A stretch of 29,501 bases of DNA from Blautia glucerasea (GTDB lineage: Bacteria; Bacillota; Clostridia; Lachnospirales; Lachnospiraceae), in contig NZ_JAJBMO010000035.1 in assembly GCF_020537505.1 (NCBI RefSeq), positions 1-29,501 of the forward strand, read 5' to 3'. The notes beneath the pieces were generated by a model. That model saw only the letters and a program-made list of their open reading frames with translations. It had not been told where the DNA came from and made no database searches. Shown here piece after piece: positions 1 through 7,849 of the stretch. Positions within the stretch are counted from its first letter, which is position 1; every line of letters begins with the position of its first letter. The position numbers and the translations under genes are program-made.

Positions 1-54
1 ACTAAGGATCTTGTAAGCATTGCGCTTGTGTGGGTTCAAGTCCCATCTTCCGCA
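1..54 (+). tRNA. tRNA-Leu(AAG), 3' part (5' end outside window)
   Basis: This is the 3' two thirds of a class II tRNA. The window opens at position 31 of the anticodon stem. The loop reads CTAAGGA (T33, anticodon AAG), followed by the 3' stem strand TCTTG. A long variable arm follows (AAGC-ATTGC-GCTT), then a T arm with loop TTCAAGT closed by GTGGG/CCCAT, and the acceptor strand CTTCCGC with discriminator A. The long variable arm plus A73 fit leucine rather than serine. CCA is not encoded, and a T-run follows directly at 55-60. The D arm and 5' acceptor strand lie outside the window, so pairing cannot be fully checked. Confidence 0.85.
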
Positions 55-82
55 TTTTTTATTGCTTCAAGAAGTGTCAAGA

Positions 83-114
83 GCCTGCAAAACATTGATT
101 TTGCGGGCTTTTTT
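83..114 (+). terminator. Rho-independent terminator after tRNA-Leu
   Basis: The stem is GCCTGCAAAA/TTTTGCGGGC (one wobble) around the loop CATTGA, followed by six T on the plus strand. It lies 30 nt after the tRNA and ends that transcript. Confidence 0.8.
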
Positions 115-155
115 GGACTTCAAATGTTCATAAACTATCAAAGGGTGTCAAGAGT

Positions 156-197
156 TTGCCCCCATTCTGCCCCCCAGTAGCAAGATTCTTGCCCCCA
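156..197. repeat. Three TGCCCCC direct repeats beside tRNA-Leu (possible integrase arm sites)
   Basis: T(T)GCCCCCA occurs at 156-164, 168-176 (one extra C) and 189-197. A further 10-bp direct repeat, GTGTCAAGAG, is at 74-83 and 145-154. Short spaced repeats just after a tRNA 3' end are typical of arm-type sites of tyrosine integrases. No integrase gene is in this window, so the function is inferred. Confidence 0.4.
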
Positions 198-232
198 AAA
201 TTATAAGCAATATAACGCAACATTTATAAAAT

Positions 233-280
233 AAAAAAAGCCTTTACTCTCCTAAGGGGCAATACAGGATTGTAAAGGCT
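233..280 (-). terminator. Terminator of the RelA/SpoT-domain gene
   Basis: Read on the minus strand, AGCCTTTAC and GTAAAGGCT form a perfect 9-bp stem (272-280 with 239-248) followed by TTTTTTT (233-239). It lies 44 nt beyond the stop codon of the gene at 324. Confidence 0.85.
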
Positions 281-323
281 CTTCATAATTTTCATTATTT
301 TTAATTCATACTGATGGTACATT

Positions 324-2255
324 TTACTTCGGCAATTCCGTCACTGTCTCCAGCTTAAATCCTTCCCACATATCTGCAGAAATATTCCACTCGCGCAGAT
401 CCGTAACGATTTTATGATAAAATGCCTGTCCGCCGCGGACAATATCGTAGGTGCGGGCGTCGCCTCTTGCTTCCAGGTGGCGTCCAAAACTGCAGTTCGT
501 CACATCCTCCGGGCCGTAATCATCTACGTCTCCTCCTGGCCAGAAAATATAAAGTCTGGGAATATCGTCAATCTGGCGCAGATCAATCCCTGCAAGCTTC
601 AGGAATTTCTTTCCGGTAGACTCATGGGCAGTAAACACATGGGAATAACGCCATACCGTTCTTGTAAAATCAGACACACGGAACTGGCCAAGCCAGTCTT
701 CATCCATCATTCCATCTGAAGTCTCTCTGGAAACGATCACCACCACCGGGAATAAACGCTCGGAATCCTTCAGCGCTGTGATCAGATTTCCAAACATCTC
801 CTCCCGCAGGATCCTTCTTCGGTTAGAACACTCAATTCCATTAACAATTCCAATATTATCTACAATTGTCTTATAATAGCCCGGATAGCTGAAAAAGGTT
901 ACTCCCGGATCCTGGATAGTATGCTCTCTGGCCGGCTGTGCATATCCGTTGCAAACCTTCAGGATTACCTTCTCCTGACGGGATACCTCAAGCCCTGCCT
1001 CGGAATACCAGATCCGGCCGCCCACTTCCATATCCATATGTCTTACATGCATATTCAGATGGCGGTTGCCCGGATCATAATTCACAGCCACATGATAAGC
1101 CAGGATATCCGCATGATAGGTGCTGGTCTTCTGTGGCATCTGTTTAAACAATCCGCCGTATTTTCCCACGATCCAGCCATATATACAGTCTGCTGCCTGC
1201 TGGAAAATCTCCGTAGCAGAAGCCAGCTGTCCCTCTCTCATCCTGCTCCCGTCCACCTCTGTACACATCTGGAATACATTGTGACGGATCAAAGGCTTCA
1301 TCTCATAATGCCAGGACTCTCCCAGGCTCTCTTCACGCCCATCGTTATAAACATCACGCTCCTTAAAAATCGCTGTCAGGCGGCTGTCATGGAACTGGCT
1401 GTCGTTTAACAGGGCAATGATCGTATTTACATTGATAGGCACCTTACGGCTGCGGTGAAGCAGCTGGTCCACCAAAGTCTGCTTGCTGGTCTTATAAATA
1501 CGCTTCGCCAGATTCTCCACCTGCAGGTCACAGTCCTCATCCAGAAGCTGGGCCACCTCCGGATAAAGCTGTCCCTCTCCCAGCTTCAGGCGGAAATGAC
1601 TCTTGATCATATCACTCCATCTGCCTGATTTATAAAGGGAATGTCCCAGGTCCTCAAACAGGGTAACCATAGATTTATCACAGAGCTCCAATGTTGCCAG
1701 AATGCTGTTAAAGTATCTGGAAAACCCCTTATAATTCTTCCAGAGTTCTTCTCCTTTATAGCGCATATCGTGCTCAATCTCATGCCAGCCTTCGAAAAAC
1801 ATGGTCTTAATCTGAATCTCGAAGGTATCATCAATATACATATCCCAGGTCTCCGGGGAAATCTCCGTTCTCAAATATTCTGGAAGCCGGCACACACCGT
1901 TCAGCTTGGTAGGCTTAAACTCTTCCTCACTTCGTTCTGAGGTAGACCAGCCAATCACGTCAAAAGTATTTTCCACAATGTTCTGGCAGATTTCCACGTC
2001 ATCATCAAAATACAGGTTGATGCGGACACCTACCAGATCCTGCAGCTTCTTATTTTCTGCCCCGTAATCCTTCAGGGCAAATTTATGAGCCATAGAGGAG
2101 GCTGTCTTAATTCTGGAAAAAACCCTGTAGTACAATCCACACTGCTCCAGCCGGTCACTGATAATACGCTTCAAATCCTGCTCCACAACAGCCGGAACCT
2201 TTACCTTTGCAGCCAATTCCTCCTTTGTGAAAATTACTCGTTTCTGTTCACTCAC
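324..2255 (-). CDS. Large RelA/SpoT-domain protein with uncharacterised C-terminal half
   Basis: The N-terminal region carries the nucleotidyltransferase fold of (p)ppGpp synthetases. Numbering from the upstream ATG, it shows R61-x-K63, DLVGVR at 86-91, EIQIKT at 159-164 and WHEIEHD at 170-176 followed by YK. The Asp of DLVGVR and the Glu of EIQIKT match the family's catalytic acids. There is no HD hydrolase, TGS or ACT domain, and the usual guanine-stacking G-loop (NGYRSLH-like) reads NGVCRLPEY here. Residues after about 300 form a long domain I do not recognise; they contain a hydrophobic strand ending VVVIVSRET. The chosen start is GTG at 2255, with GGTGGTG 8-11 nt upstream. An ATG at 2294 gives 656 aa but has no visible ribosome binding site. 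The gene stands alone, with an extended -10 upstream and its own terminator. Alarmone synthesis is plausible, but the altered loop leaves substrate and product open. Confidence 0.75.
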   Translation of the reverse strand: MSEQKRVIFTKEELAAKVKVPAVVEQDLKRIISDRLEQCGLYYRVFSRIKTASSMAHKFALKDYGAENKKLQDLVGVRINLYFDDDVEICQNIVENTFDVIGWSTSERSEEEFKPTKLNGVCRLPEYLRTEISPETWDMYIDDTFEIQIKTMFFEGWHEIEHDMRYKGEELWKNYKGFSRYFNSILATLELCDKSMVTLFEDLGHSLYKSGRWSDMIKSHFRLKLGEGQLYPEVAQLLDEDCDLQVENLAKRIYKTSKQTLVDQLLHRSRKVPINVNTIIALLNDSQFHDSRLTAIFKERDVYNDGREESLGESWHYEMKPLIRHNVFQMCTEVDGSRMREGQLASATEIFQQAADCIYGWIVGKYGGLFKQMPQKTSTYHADILAYHVAVNYDPGNRHLNMHVRHMDMEVGGRIWYSEAGLEVSRQEKVILKVCNGYAQPAREHTIQDPGVTFFSYPGYYKTIVDNIGIVNGIECSNRRRILREEMFGNLITALKDSERLFPVVVIVSRETSDGMMDEDWLGQFRVSDFTRTVWRYSHVFTAHESTGKKFLKLAGIDLRQIDDIPRLYIFWPGGDVDDYGPEDVTNCSFGRHLEARGDARTYDIVRGGQAFYHKIVTDLREWNISADMWEGFKLETVTELPK

Positions 2256-2376
2256 TAATTTTACACCACCATTTATTTTGTAACAGTCCAACATTTACAG
2301 AATTGTTGTACCGGGGCATCCCTACTGAACCGCTACCATATTTTACGTTACTTACGTTCTACTAAGCATACACTTT

Positions 2377-2385
2377 AGTATACCA
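2377..2385 (-). promoter_or_regulatory. Extended -10 promoter for the RelA/SpoT-domain gene
   Basis: On the minus strand TGG-TATACT forms an extended -10 element about 120 nt upstream of the GTG start. No good -35 hexamer is seen at 17 nt. Confidence 0.4.
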
Positions 2386-2443
2386 GAATTTATCCAAATA
2401 AAAAAGGGAATTTCCGAAATATAATCGAAAAATTTTGGTTAAA

Positions 2444-3583
2444 TCAAAAGCATTTTTTGCACGCCTCATATCCCTGGGCCTGCGCCTGGGAAACAGGCTC
2501 CTGGTATGCTTTGTCCGGGTTCATATTTCCGCAGTCCGGAATGCTGTGATATTTGCTTCCTGTGGCAGAGATCCACACCATTTCCTCCTGACTGTCATCC
2601 GCAGCTGTCTGTTCTGCCTCTTCTGAAACAACAGCCGCTTCCTGCCCGCTGCTTCCTTCTGATGCAAATCCTGCTGCTTCTCCACTTTGTGCATCCGTTT
2701 TCCCATCCCCGGAGGTATAATCATTGCAGGGCTCCATATTCCAGGAAATAGTACTGCCATCTGAGGACGCCACGATAGTGCCTTGTTCATCGGTCCGATA
2801 TACTGAAATTCCCATGTCCGACAGCTTTTCCATGGTATCTGCATCCGGATGACCATACATATTCCCGGCTCCACAACTGATCACTGCAAATTCCGGGACA
2901 GCAGCCTGAAGGAAATCCCAGCTTGTAGCTGTGGCTGATCCGTGGTGTCCCACACTTAACACATCGCAGTCCAGATCCAGACCAGATGCAACCATATCGC
3001 TCTCACTGTTGTAATCCGCATCTCCGGTAAAAATAAAACTATTGTCTCCATTTGTCAGCTTGATCGCCACCGAATTGGCATTACTTTCCCTGCTGATCTC
3101 CTTTGGGGAAAGAACAGTAAATTCACCAGATCCAAATTCATATTCTGTTCCAACAGCCGGATGCTGCACTTCAAGCCCCTGGGCTGCCACCCCGTCCACA
3201 AAGGAATTATACAGGGAAGAATCGTGGACGTAATCTGCCCCGATTACGTTATCCACCTGAAAAGCACTAAGGCAGCCGATCAGTCCGCTCACATGATCCT
3301 CATCATAATGGGAAGAAATCAGATAAGCGATCTCCGATACATTCTGCTCCTGCAAATAGGAAACCACATAACTGGAAGCACCTCTCGGTCCTCCATCATA
3401 CAAAAGCGTCTGCCCCTCCGACTGCACCAGAATGGACAGTCCCTGCCCCACGTCCAGAAAGTGTACCTCCATGCTGCCGCCAGATGCAAAAACAGCCTTT
3501 TCATTTCCTGAAAAGACAGCTCCTGCCAGGATCAAAGTAAATGTTAAAAGATAGCCTGCAATTCGTTTTCTTAAATTTTTCAT
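2444..3583 (-). CDS. Secreted ComEC-like metallo-beta-lactamase-fold hydrolase
   Basis: This is an exported protein of about 379 aa. A basic start (MKNLRKR) and a hydrophobic stretch at 10-25 form the signal peptide. The MBL fold follows: HFLDVGQG near 41-48, LLYDGG near 60-65, the metal motif SHYDEDH at 91-97 (H-x-D-x-D-H), a TGDAD motif and SVGHHGS. These are the marks of the extracellular nuclease-like domain of the ComEC/Rec2 family, but there are no ComEC membrane helices. A Ser/Glu/Ala-rich linker leads to a C-terminal module with HSIPDCGNM and a final CKKCF, which could bind metal or bridge cysteines. The start is ATG at 3583, with AAGAAGGA just upstream; longer readings to 3664 lack a ribosome binding site. 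A TATAAT-like -10 lies at 3682-3687. The substrate (DNA or phosphodiester) is inferred from the family. Confidence 0.85.
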   Translation of the reverse strand: MKNLRKRIAGYLLTFTLILAGAVFSGNEKAVFASGGSMEVHFLDVGQGLSILVQSEGQTLLYDGGPRGASSYVVSYLQEQNVSEIAYLISSHYDEDHVSGLIGCLSAFQVDNVIGADYVHDSSLYNSFVDGVAAQGLEVQHPAVGTEYEFGSGEFTVLSPKEISRESNANSVAIKLTNGDNSFIFTGDADYNSESDMVASGLDLDCDVLSVGHHGSATATSWDFLQAAVPEFAVISCGAGNMYGHPDADTMEKLSDMGISVYRTDEQGTIVASSDGSTISWNMEPCNDYTSGDGKTDAQSGEAAGFASEGSSGQEAAVVSEEAEQTAADDSQEEMVWISATGSKYHSIPDCGNMNPDKAYQEPVSQAQAQGYEACKKCF

Positions 3584-3724
3584 TCTATTCCTTCTTTCGT
3601 ACTTTTTACAGCCCATGCAGTTTTTTCCGCTTAGGCGTGCTCCCATCCTTGGGTATATCTGCATTTTTTATCTGCTTTTTCATTATAATATATTTTCGTC
3701 CCTACAAACATCACTTATTCTGTT

Positions 3725-3754
3725 TTGACACTCCTTCTTTCTCCCGCATATAAT
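3725..3754 (+). promoter_or_regulatory. Near-consensus sigma-A promoter
   Basis: A perfect TTGACA (3725-3730) and a perfect TATAAT (3749-3754) are separated by 18 nt. The predicted start near 3761 gives a very short leader before the start codon at 3772 or 3784. It drives the only sizeable plus-strand gene here. Confidence 0.85.
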
Positions 3755-3783
3755 ACCCAGAAGAGCATTTTATGAGGTCGTCC

Positions 3784-5058
3784 ATGTATTACAGTAAAAC
3801 CTTACGTGCACAACAGGAAAATGTAGACCAGGGAACCCTACAGATAACAGTTCGTTCTGAAGCAGACAACCGGCCTGTGGAAAATGCACTTGTCCGCATT
3901 TCTTATACCGGCGATCCAAACAGCATTATCGAGGAAGTCCGGACAGATTCTTCTGGAAACACGCCAATCCTCCAGCTGAAAACACCCCCTCTGGAATACA
4001 GCCTGAACGCTTCTGAGGAGGCGCAGCCTTATGCAGAATATTCCATGCAGATCGAAGCCGAGGATTTCCACCAGAAAGAGATTGCAGGTACAGAAATATT
4101 GCCCGCTGTTCTCGCCAGGCAGCCAGTGCTTTTAAATTCCAGACAGACTTCTGTTCCAGACAATAGAGTGGTCATTCCACCTCACACCCTCTTCTATGAA
4201 TATCCGCCCAAAATACAGGAATCAGAAATTAAGCCTGTAAATGAAACCGGAGAAATCGTCCTAAGCAAAGTCGTTATTCCAGAATATATCGTAGTGCACG
4301 ACGGACCAGTGGGAGACAACTCTGCCTCCAACTATTATGTCCGTTACCGTGATTACATCAAAAACGTAGCAAGCAGCGAAATTTATGCTACCTGGCCAGA
4401 TGATACAATACGTGCCAACGTGCTGGCTATTATGTCTTTCACGCTTAACCGGGTGTACACAGAGTGGTATCGTAACAAAGGAAAAGACTACACCATCACC
4501 TCATCCACTGCCTACGACCACAAATGGATCCGAGGCCGCAACATTTTTGACTCCATCGACCGCATTGTAGATGAACTTTTTGAAAACTACCTCTCCCGTC
4601 CTAATGTCCGCCAGCCGATTCTTACCCAATACTGTGACGGAGAGCGGGTACAGTGCCGCGACCGGGGATGGATGACACAGTGGGGAAGCAAGCGGTTAGG
4701 AGACCAGGGATACTCTGCTATCGAAATCCTGCGTTATTTCTATGGAAATGACATGTATATTAACGTAGCCGAAGAGGTCTCTGGCATCCCATCCTCCTGG
4801 CCAGGCTATGATCTGGATATAGGTACTTCCGGAAGCAAGGTGCTCCAGCTCCAGGAACAGCTGAACGCCATCAGCCAGGCTTACCCGGCACTCCCCAAAG
4901 TGAATCCAGATGGAATCTACGGCTCCCAGACGCAGGCTTCTGTCCGCAAATTCCAGAATATCTTCGGTCTGCCCGAAACCGGAATCGTAGACTATCCCAC
5001 CTGGTACAAAATACAGGAAATTTACGTGGGTGTCACCCGGATTGCGGAATTACAGTAA
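3784..5058 (+). CDS. SpoIID/LytB-like domain protein with C-terminal peptidoglycan-binding repeat
   Basis: A 424-aa protein. Numbering from the earlier ATG at 3772: residues 21-115 look like a carboxypeptidase-regulatory/CnaB-type beta sandwich (GTLQITVRSE, VENALVRIS). Residues 170-335 match the SpoIID/LytB lytic transglycosylase domain, with DYIKNVASSEIYATWPDD (Glu in the place of the SpoIID catalytic Glu) and GWMTQWGSKRLG, the counterpart of the family's MSQWGA motif. Residues 350-425 are a PG_binding_1 domain (LQLQEQLN, DGIYGSQTQASVRKFQ). I prefer ATG 3784 because GAGG sits 6 nt upstream; ATG 3772 would add four residues. No signal peptide or membrane helix is visible with either start, which is odd for a wall enzyme. 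SpoIID itself degrades peptidoglycan during engulfment; a sporulation or wall role is inferred. Confidence 0.8.
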   Translation: MYYSKTLRAQQENVDQGTLQITVRSEADNRPVENALVRISYTGDPNSIIEEVRTDSSGNTPILQLKTPPLEYSLNASEEAQPYAEYSMQIEAEDFHQKEIAGTEILPAVLARQPVLLNSRQTSVPDNRVVIPPHTLFYEYPPKIQESEIKPVNETGEIVLSKVVIPEYIVVHDGPVGDNSASNYYVRYRDYIKNVASSEIYATWPDDTIRANVLAIMSFTLNRVYTEWYRNKGKDYTITSSTAYDHKWIRGRNIFDSIDRIVDELFENYLSRPNVRQPILTQYCDGERVQCRDRGWMTQWGSKRLGDQGYSAIEILRYFYGNDMYINVAEEVSGIPSSWPGYDLDIGTSGSKVLQLQEQLNAISQAYPALPKVNPDGIYGSQTQASVRKFQNIFGLPETGIVDYPTWYKIQEIYVGVTRIAELQ

Positions 5059-5065
5059 ACACAAT

Positions 5066-5092
5066 ATGGCGGGATCGCCCTTCTCCCGCCAT
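5066..5092. terminator. Hairpin between convergent genes
   Basis: ATGGCGGGA and TCCCGCCAT form a perfect 9-bp stem with a 9-nt loop, placed 7 nt after the plus-strand stop codon and 28 nt from the end of the minus-strand gene. Neither side has a T-run, so termination strength is uncertain. Confidence 0.5.
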
Positions 5093-5119
5093 GTATCATA
5101 ATCCTCTGCTGACCAGCCA

Positions 5120-6202
5120 TCAGCCTTCTGCTAATTCTCTCATCAGTTCATGCACCGTAGTAATTTTGTCAATCCTGCCCACATTTGCCCCACAGAACAT
5201 CAATCCATTCTCCACATCCCCCTTCACAGCATCGATCAGAGCCTTCGTAATACAGTAAGGCACCTGGCCAGGATTACATTTTTCCAGGCAGTTATAGCAT
5301 TTTTTTACTGGGATCCTTCCCTTCTCTACAGCTTTTATAAAAGAATTACGAAGGGCTCTTCCAGGCATTCCAACCGGACTCTGGATGATCTGCACATCCT
5401 CTTCCTTGGCATTTACATAGGCCTGTTTATAACTTTCATCTGCATCACACTCCCTGGTTGCCACAAACCGGCTTGCAATCTGTACCCCGTCTGCCCCAAG
5501 AAGCATAGCATGATCAATGTCCTTCCGGTCAAAAATCCCGCCTGCAATTATCACCGGAATCTCCCGGCCAAACTTCTCCTCATATTCTTTCTTACAGGTA
5601 ATAATATCACAGATTTCCTGGTCAAAATCCAATTCCCCTCTGTGAGCCAGCTGCTCCCTGGAAAAGCCCAGATGCCCGCCCGCCTCCGGTCCTTCCACTA
5701 CAATCAGATCTGCTGTCCGGTTATACCGGTGCGCCCACATTTTCAGGATCAAATGAAGCGCCCTCTTAGAAGAAACAATAGGCGCGATCCTGGTTCTGCA
5801 AAACTCCGGTACCAGCTCAGGAAGCTCCATAGGAAGCCCTGCGCCACTGATAATCATATCTGCGCCACAGGCCACAGCCTCCTGTACATGTTCTTTATAA
5901 TGCTTCAATGCCACCATAATGTTCACACCGATCAGCCCATTTCCCCCAGCGATCTCCTGCGCCTTGCAGATGTGCTTCCGAATCGCCCTCCGGTTACACC
6001 CCGCCTGGTCTTTCTCAAAGCCCTCCTCGTCAAACCCGATCTGGGCTGTGGAAATGATTCCCACTCCCCCTTCTGCCGCCACTGCACCTGCCAGAGAGCT
6101 TCTGCTTACCCCGACTCCCATTCCGCCCTGAATGATGGGAAGCTCAGCCACCTTATCTCCAATTTTCAAGCTCTTCAAACTGCTGTTATATCCTCTATCC
6201 AA
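5120..6202 (-). CDS. FMN-dependent nitronate monooxygenase / FabK-type flavoprotein
   Basis: A TIM-barrel flavoprotein of the NPD family, which includes nitronate monooxygenase and the enoyl-ACP reductase FabK. Visible motifs are PIIQGGMGVGVS near the N-terminus, GGVGIIS, EGPEAGGHLG (the His is catalytic in the family), VIIAGGIFDR and GADGVQIASRF for FMN phosphate binding. Near the C-terminus is a four-cysteine cluster, CYNCLEKC and PYC, which could hold a metal. TTG at 6202 is chosen because GGAGGAG lies 6 nt upstream; GTG at 6217 is inside that ribosome binding site region and unlikely. The gene stands alone with a strong promoter and an inverted repeat at the transcription start. The sequence does not decide between nitronate oxidation and a fatty-acid role. 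Confidence 0.85.
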   Translation of the reverse strand: MDRGYNSSLKSLKIGDKVAELPIIQGGMGVGVSRSSLAGAVAAEGGVGIISTAQIGFDEEGFEKDQAGCNRRAIRKHICKAQEIAGGNGLIGVNIMVALKHYKEHVQEAVACGADMIISGAGLPMELPELVPEFCRTRIAPIVSSKRALHLILKMWAHRYNRTADLIVVEGPEAGGHLGFSREQLAHRGELDFDQEICDIITCKKEYEEKFGREIPVIIAGGIFDRKDIDHAMLLGADGVQIASRFVATRECDADESYKQAYVNAKEEDVQIIQSPVGMPGRALRNSFIKAVEKGRIPVKKCYNCLEKCNPGQVPYCITKALIDAVKGDVENGLMFCGANVGRIDKITTVHELMRELAEG

Positions 6203-6226
6203 AACAATCTCCTCCACATTTCAAAT

Positions 6227-6245
6227 TAGTTTGATTTTAAAACTA
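6227..6245. promoter_or_regulatory. Inverted repeat at transcription start, likely operator
   Basis: TAGTTT and AAACTA flank a 7-nt centre, 5 nt downstream of the -10 box of the flavoprotein promoter, so a bound repressor would block initiation. The AT-rich TTTGA...AAA look is loosely like FabT/MarR-type fatty-acid operators; that link is a guess. Confidence 0.45.
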
Positions 6246-6249
6246 TTTT

Positions 6250-6278
6250 AGTATAAAGTATAATTGTTTTTATGTCAA
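6250..6278 (-). promoter_or_regulatory. Sigma-A promoter of the flavoprotein gene
   Basis: On the minus strand, a perfect TTGACA (6273-6278), a 17-nt spacer and TATACT (6250-6255). Confidence 0.85.
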
Positions 6279-6434
6279 GTTTTTCTTTTATTGCATACTC
6301 CATTACATAGTTTTTATTACCGCATCCAAGTCTGTTAATAAATAACAGTGACAAAACACAAACTCCATTTTCCTGTTATCACGATAATCGCCAAAGGTCC
6401 ATACACACATATTTTTTTGGCGCCCTGTCCATAG

Positions 6435-6473
6435 AAAAAGGCCATGCGTACCACCCTGACACACATAGCCTTT
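6435..6473 (-). terminator. Terminator at the end of the pyrH-rseP block
   Basis: On the minus strand AAAGGCTATGTGT pairs with ACGCATGGCCTTT (13 bp, with wobbles), followed by TTTTTC. It lies about 90 nt past the rseP stop and closes this co-directional block. ispG, often next to rseP in Firmicutes, is absent here. Confidence 0.8.
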
Positions 6474-6561
6474 ACTTTTATTCTGCATTTTCATCTGTGA
6501 AATGTTCTGAAAAGTTACTGTTTACTCCGTTCACAGCAACACGCTTCGCGATGCACAGAAA

Positions 6562-7848
6562 TCAGAAAATCTTCAAAACATCATTATACATAACCACAAC
6601 CATCAACAGCATCAGCACCATCAATCCAGTGAAGTGGATCATGCCTTCCACCTGCCGGTTCACAGGCTTCCTGCGAACTGCCTCAACCACCAGGAAGACC
6701 AGACGTCCGCCGTCCAGTGCCGGAAGAGGAAGCAGGTTCATCACACCAAGGTTTGCAGACAAAAGCGCTACCATATACAGCATATTTACCCAGATGGACA
6801 GCATACCCTCGCTCTTGCTAGCTTCATAGGTACTGCCAATTGCATCTACCACGCCAACTGGACCGCTTAAATCCTTCACCCCAAGTCCTCCTGTAAGAAG
6901 CTCCTTCAGACTAAGCAGCGTAGACCGGATCATATATTTTACTTCCAGTGTTCCATATTTCAGCACTTCAAAGCCCTGTGTCCTGGTATAACCCAGATTA
7001 TAGGAAAAACCAAGCACTGCAGAGCGGGATTCTGAGGGCGTTACCTCTGCGGTATATTCCAATCCATCCCGCTCATAGGTAATGGTCACGGCCTCGCTTG
7101 TAAGCGGATGCTCAGCAAGATATGTGGTATAATCATCTGCGTTTTCCAGTCTGGCACCGTTAATAGATGTGATCACATCCCCGGGTTCCACTCCAGTCTC
7201 AGACAAGCCCATTCCTGGGATAAGAGATTCCACTTCCAGAGAATCGGTACTCTTTCTGTTAAATCCAAGAAGATATCTCACCTGCACATCCGGTTTAAAA
7301 GAAAGCTCCACATCTTTTCCATCTCTCTCCACCGTCAAATGGATGGTTTCATCCTCCTGGGGACTGTTCAGATACATATACAGATAAAGATCTCTTGCCA
7401 GGTCAATGTGATAGCCCTGGTATTCCTTGATGATATCGCCTTCCTGAAGACCTGCTTCTGACACGGCAGAGCTGCTTTCCACCTGGATAACCTTTGCCGG
7501 ATCATAGCCAACCAGTGCCACAATGATCACTGCAAACACGAAAGCCAGAATAAAGTTAAAAATGGGACCTGCCGCAACTGTAGCAATCCTTCCCCATACC
7601 GGTGCTCCATTAAAAGTCCCCTGCGCCTCATCCTCCATGTCCTCTCCCAACATTGCACAGGAGCCTCCAAGAGGCAGAAGCTTCAGAGAATATTTGGTTC
7701 CATTCTTCTCTGTGCTAAGCAGCCTTGGTCCCATTCCAAGGGAAAATTCCGTTACCACGATCTTGTTTTTCTTTGCCAGAAGAAAATGTCCCAGCTCATG
7801 AAAAAGAATAATCGCACTAAAAATCAACAATGCCAAAATAATCTTCAA
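6562..7848 (-). CDS. rseP: RseP/RasP site-2 zinc metalloprotease
   Basis: An intramembrane protease of family M50B, about 428 aa. It cleaves membrane-bound anti-sigma factors and leftover signal peptides within the membrane. The first helix carries the zinc motif HELGH (17-21) right after MKIILALLIFSAIILF. A central region holds two PDZ-like segments (QEGDIIKEYQG and EPGDVITSINGARL). The last third carries NLLPLPALDGGRL, the third metal ligand motif, and a final hydrophobic helix. TTG at 7848 is chosen: it is preceded by AGGTGG and gives the usual N-terminus. The in-frame TTG at 7866 would lie inside dxr. The start is only 1 nt past the dxr stop, so the two genes are probably translationally coupled. 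Confidence 0.95.
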   Translation of the reverse strand: MKIILALLIFSAIILFHELGHFLLAKKNKIVVTEFSLGMGPRLLSTEKNGTKYSLKLLPLGGSCAMLGEDMEDEAQGTFNGAPVWGRIATVAAGPIFNFILAFVFAVIIVALVGYDPAKVIQVESSSAVSEAGLQEGDIIKEYQGYHIDLARDLYLYMYLNSPQEDETIHLTVERDGKDVELSFKPDVQVRYLLGFNRKSTDSLEVESLIPGMGLSETGVEPGDVITSINGARLENADDYTTYLAEHPLTSEAVTITYERDGLEYTAEVTPSESRSAVLGFSYNLGYTRTQGFEVLKYGTLEVKYMIRSTLLSLKELLTGGLGVKDLSGPVGVVDAIGSTYEASKSEGMLSIWVNMLYMVALLSANLGVMNLLPLPALDGGRLVFLVVEAVRRKPVNRQVEGMIHFTGLMVLMLLMVVVMYNDVLKIF

Positions 7849-7849
7849 C

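Noticed and set aside
2431..2449. TTTTG/CAAAA stem with T-run at the end of the MBL gene
   Set aside because: Only five A/T-rich pairs and it overlaps the stop codon; too weak to call a terminator.
3584..3681. Possible riboswitch in the 90-nt leader of the MBL gene
   Set aside because: The leader has some G-rich and C-rich stretches, but I could not match any known aptamer consensus or a terminator/antiterminator pair.
5150..6229. 359-codon plus-strand frame opposite the flavoprotein
   Set aside because: A shadow of the clear NPD-family gene; His/Ser/Pro/Leu-rich composition typical of antisense frames, no ribosome binding site.
6303..6494. 63-codon minus-strand frame after rseP
   Set aside because: It contains the terminator of the pyrH-rseP block, lacks a ribosome binding site, and its product is low in plausible protein features.
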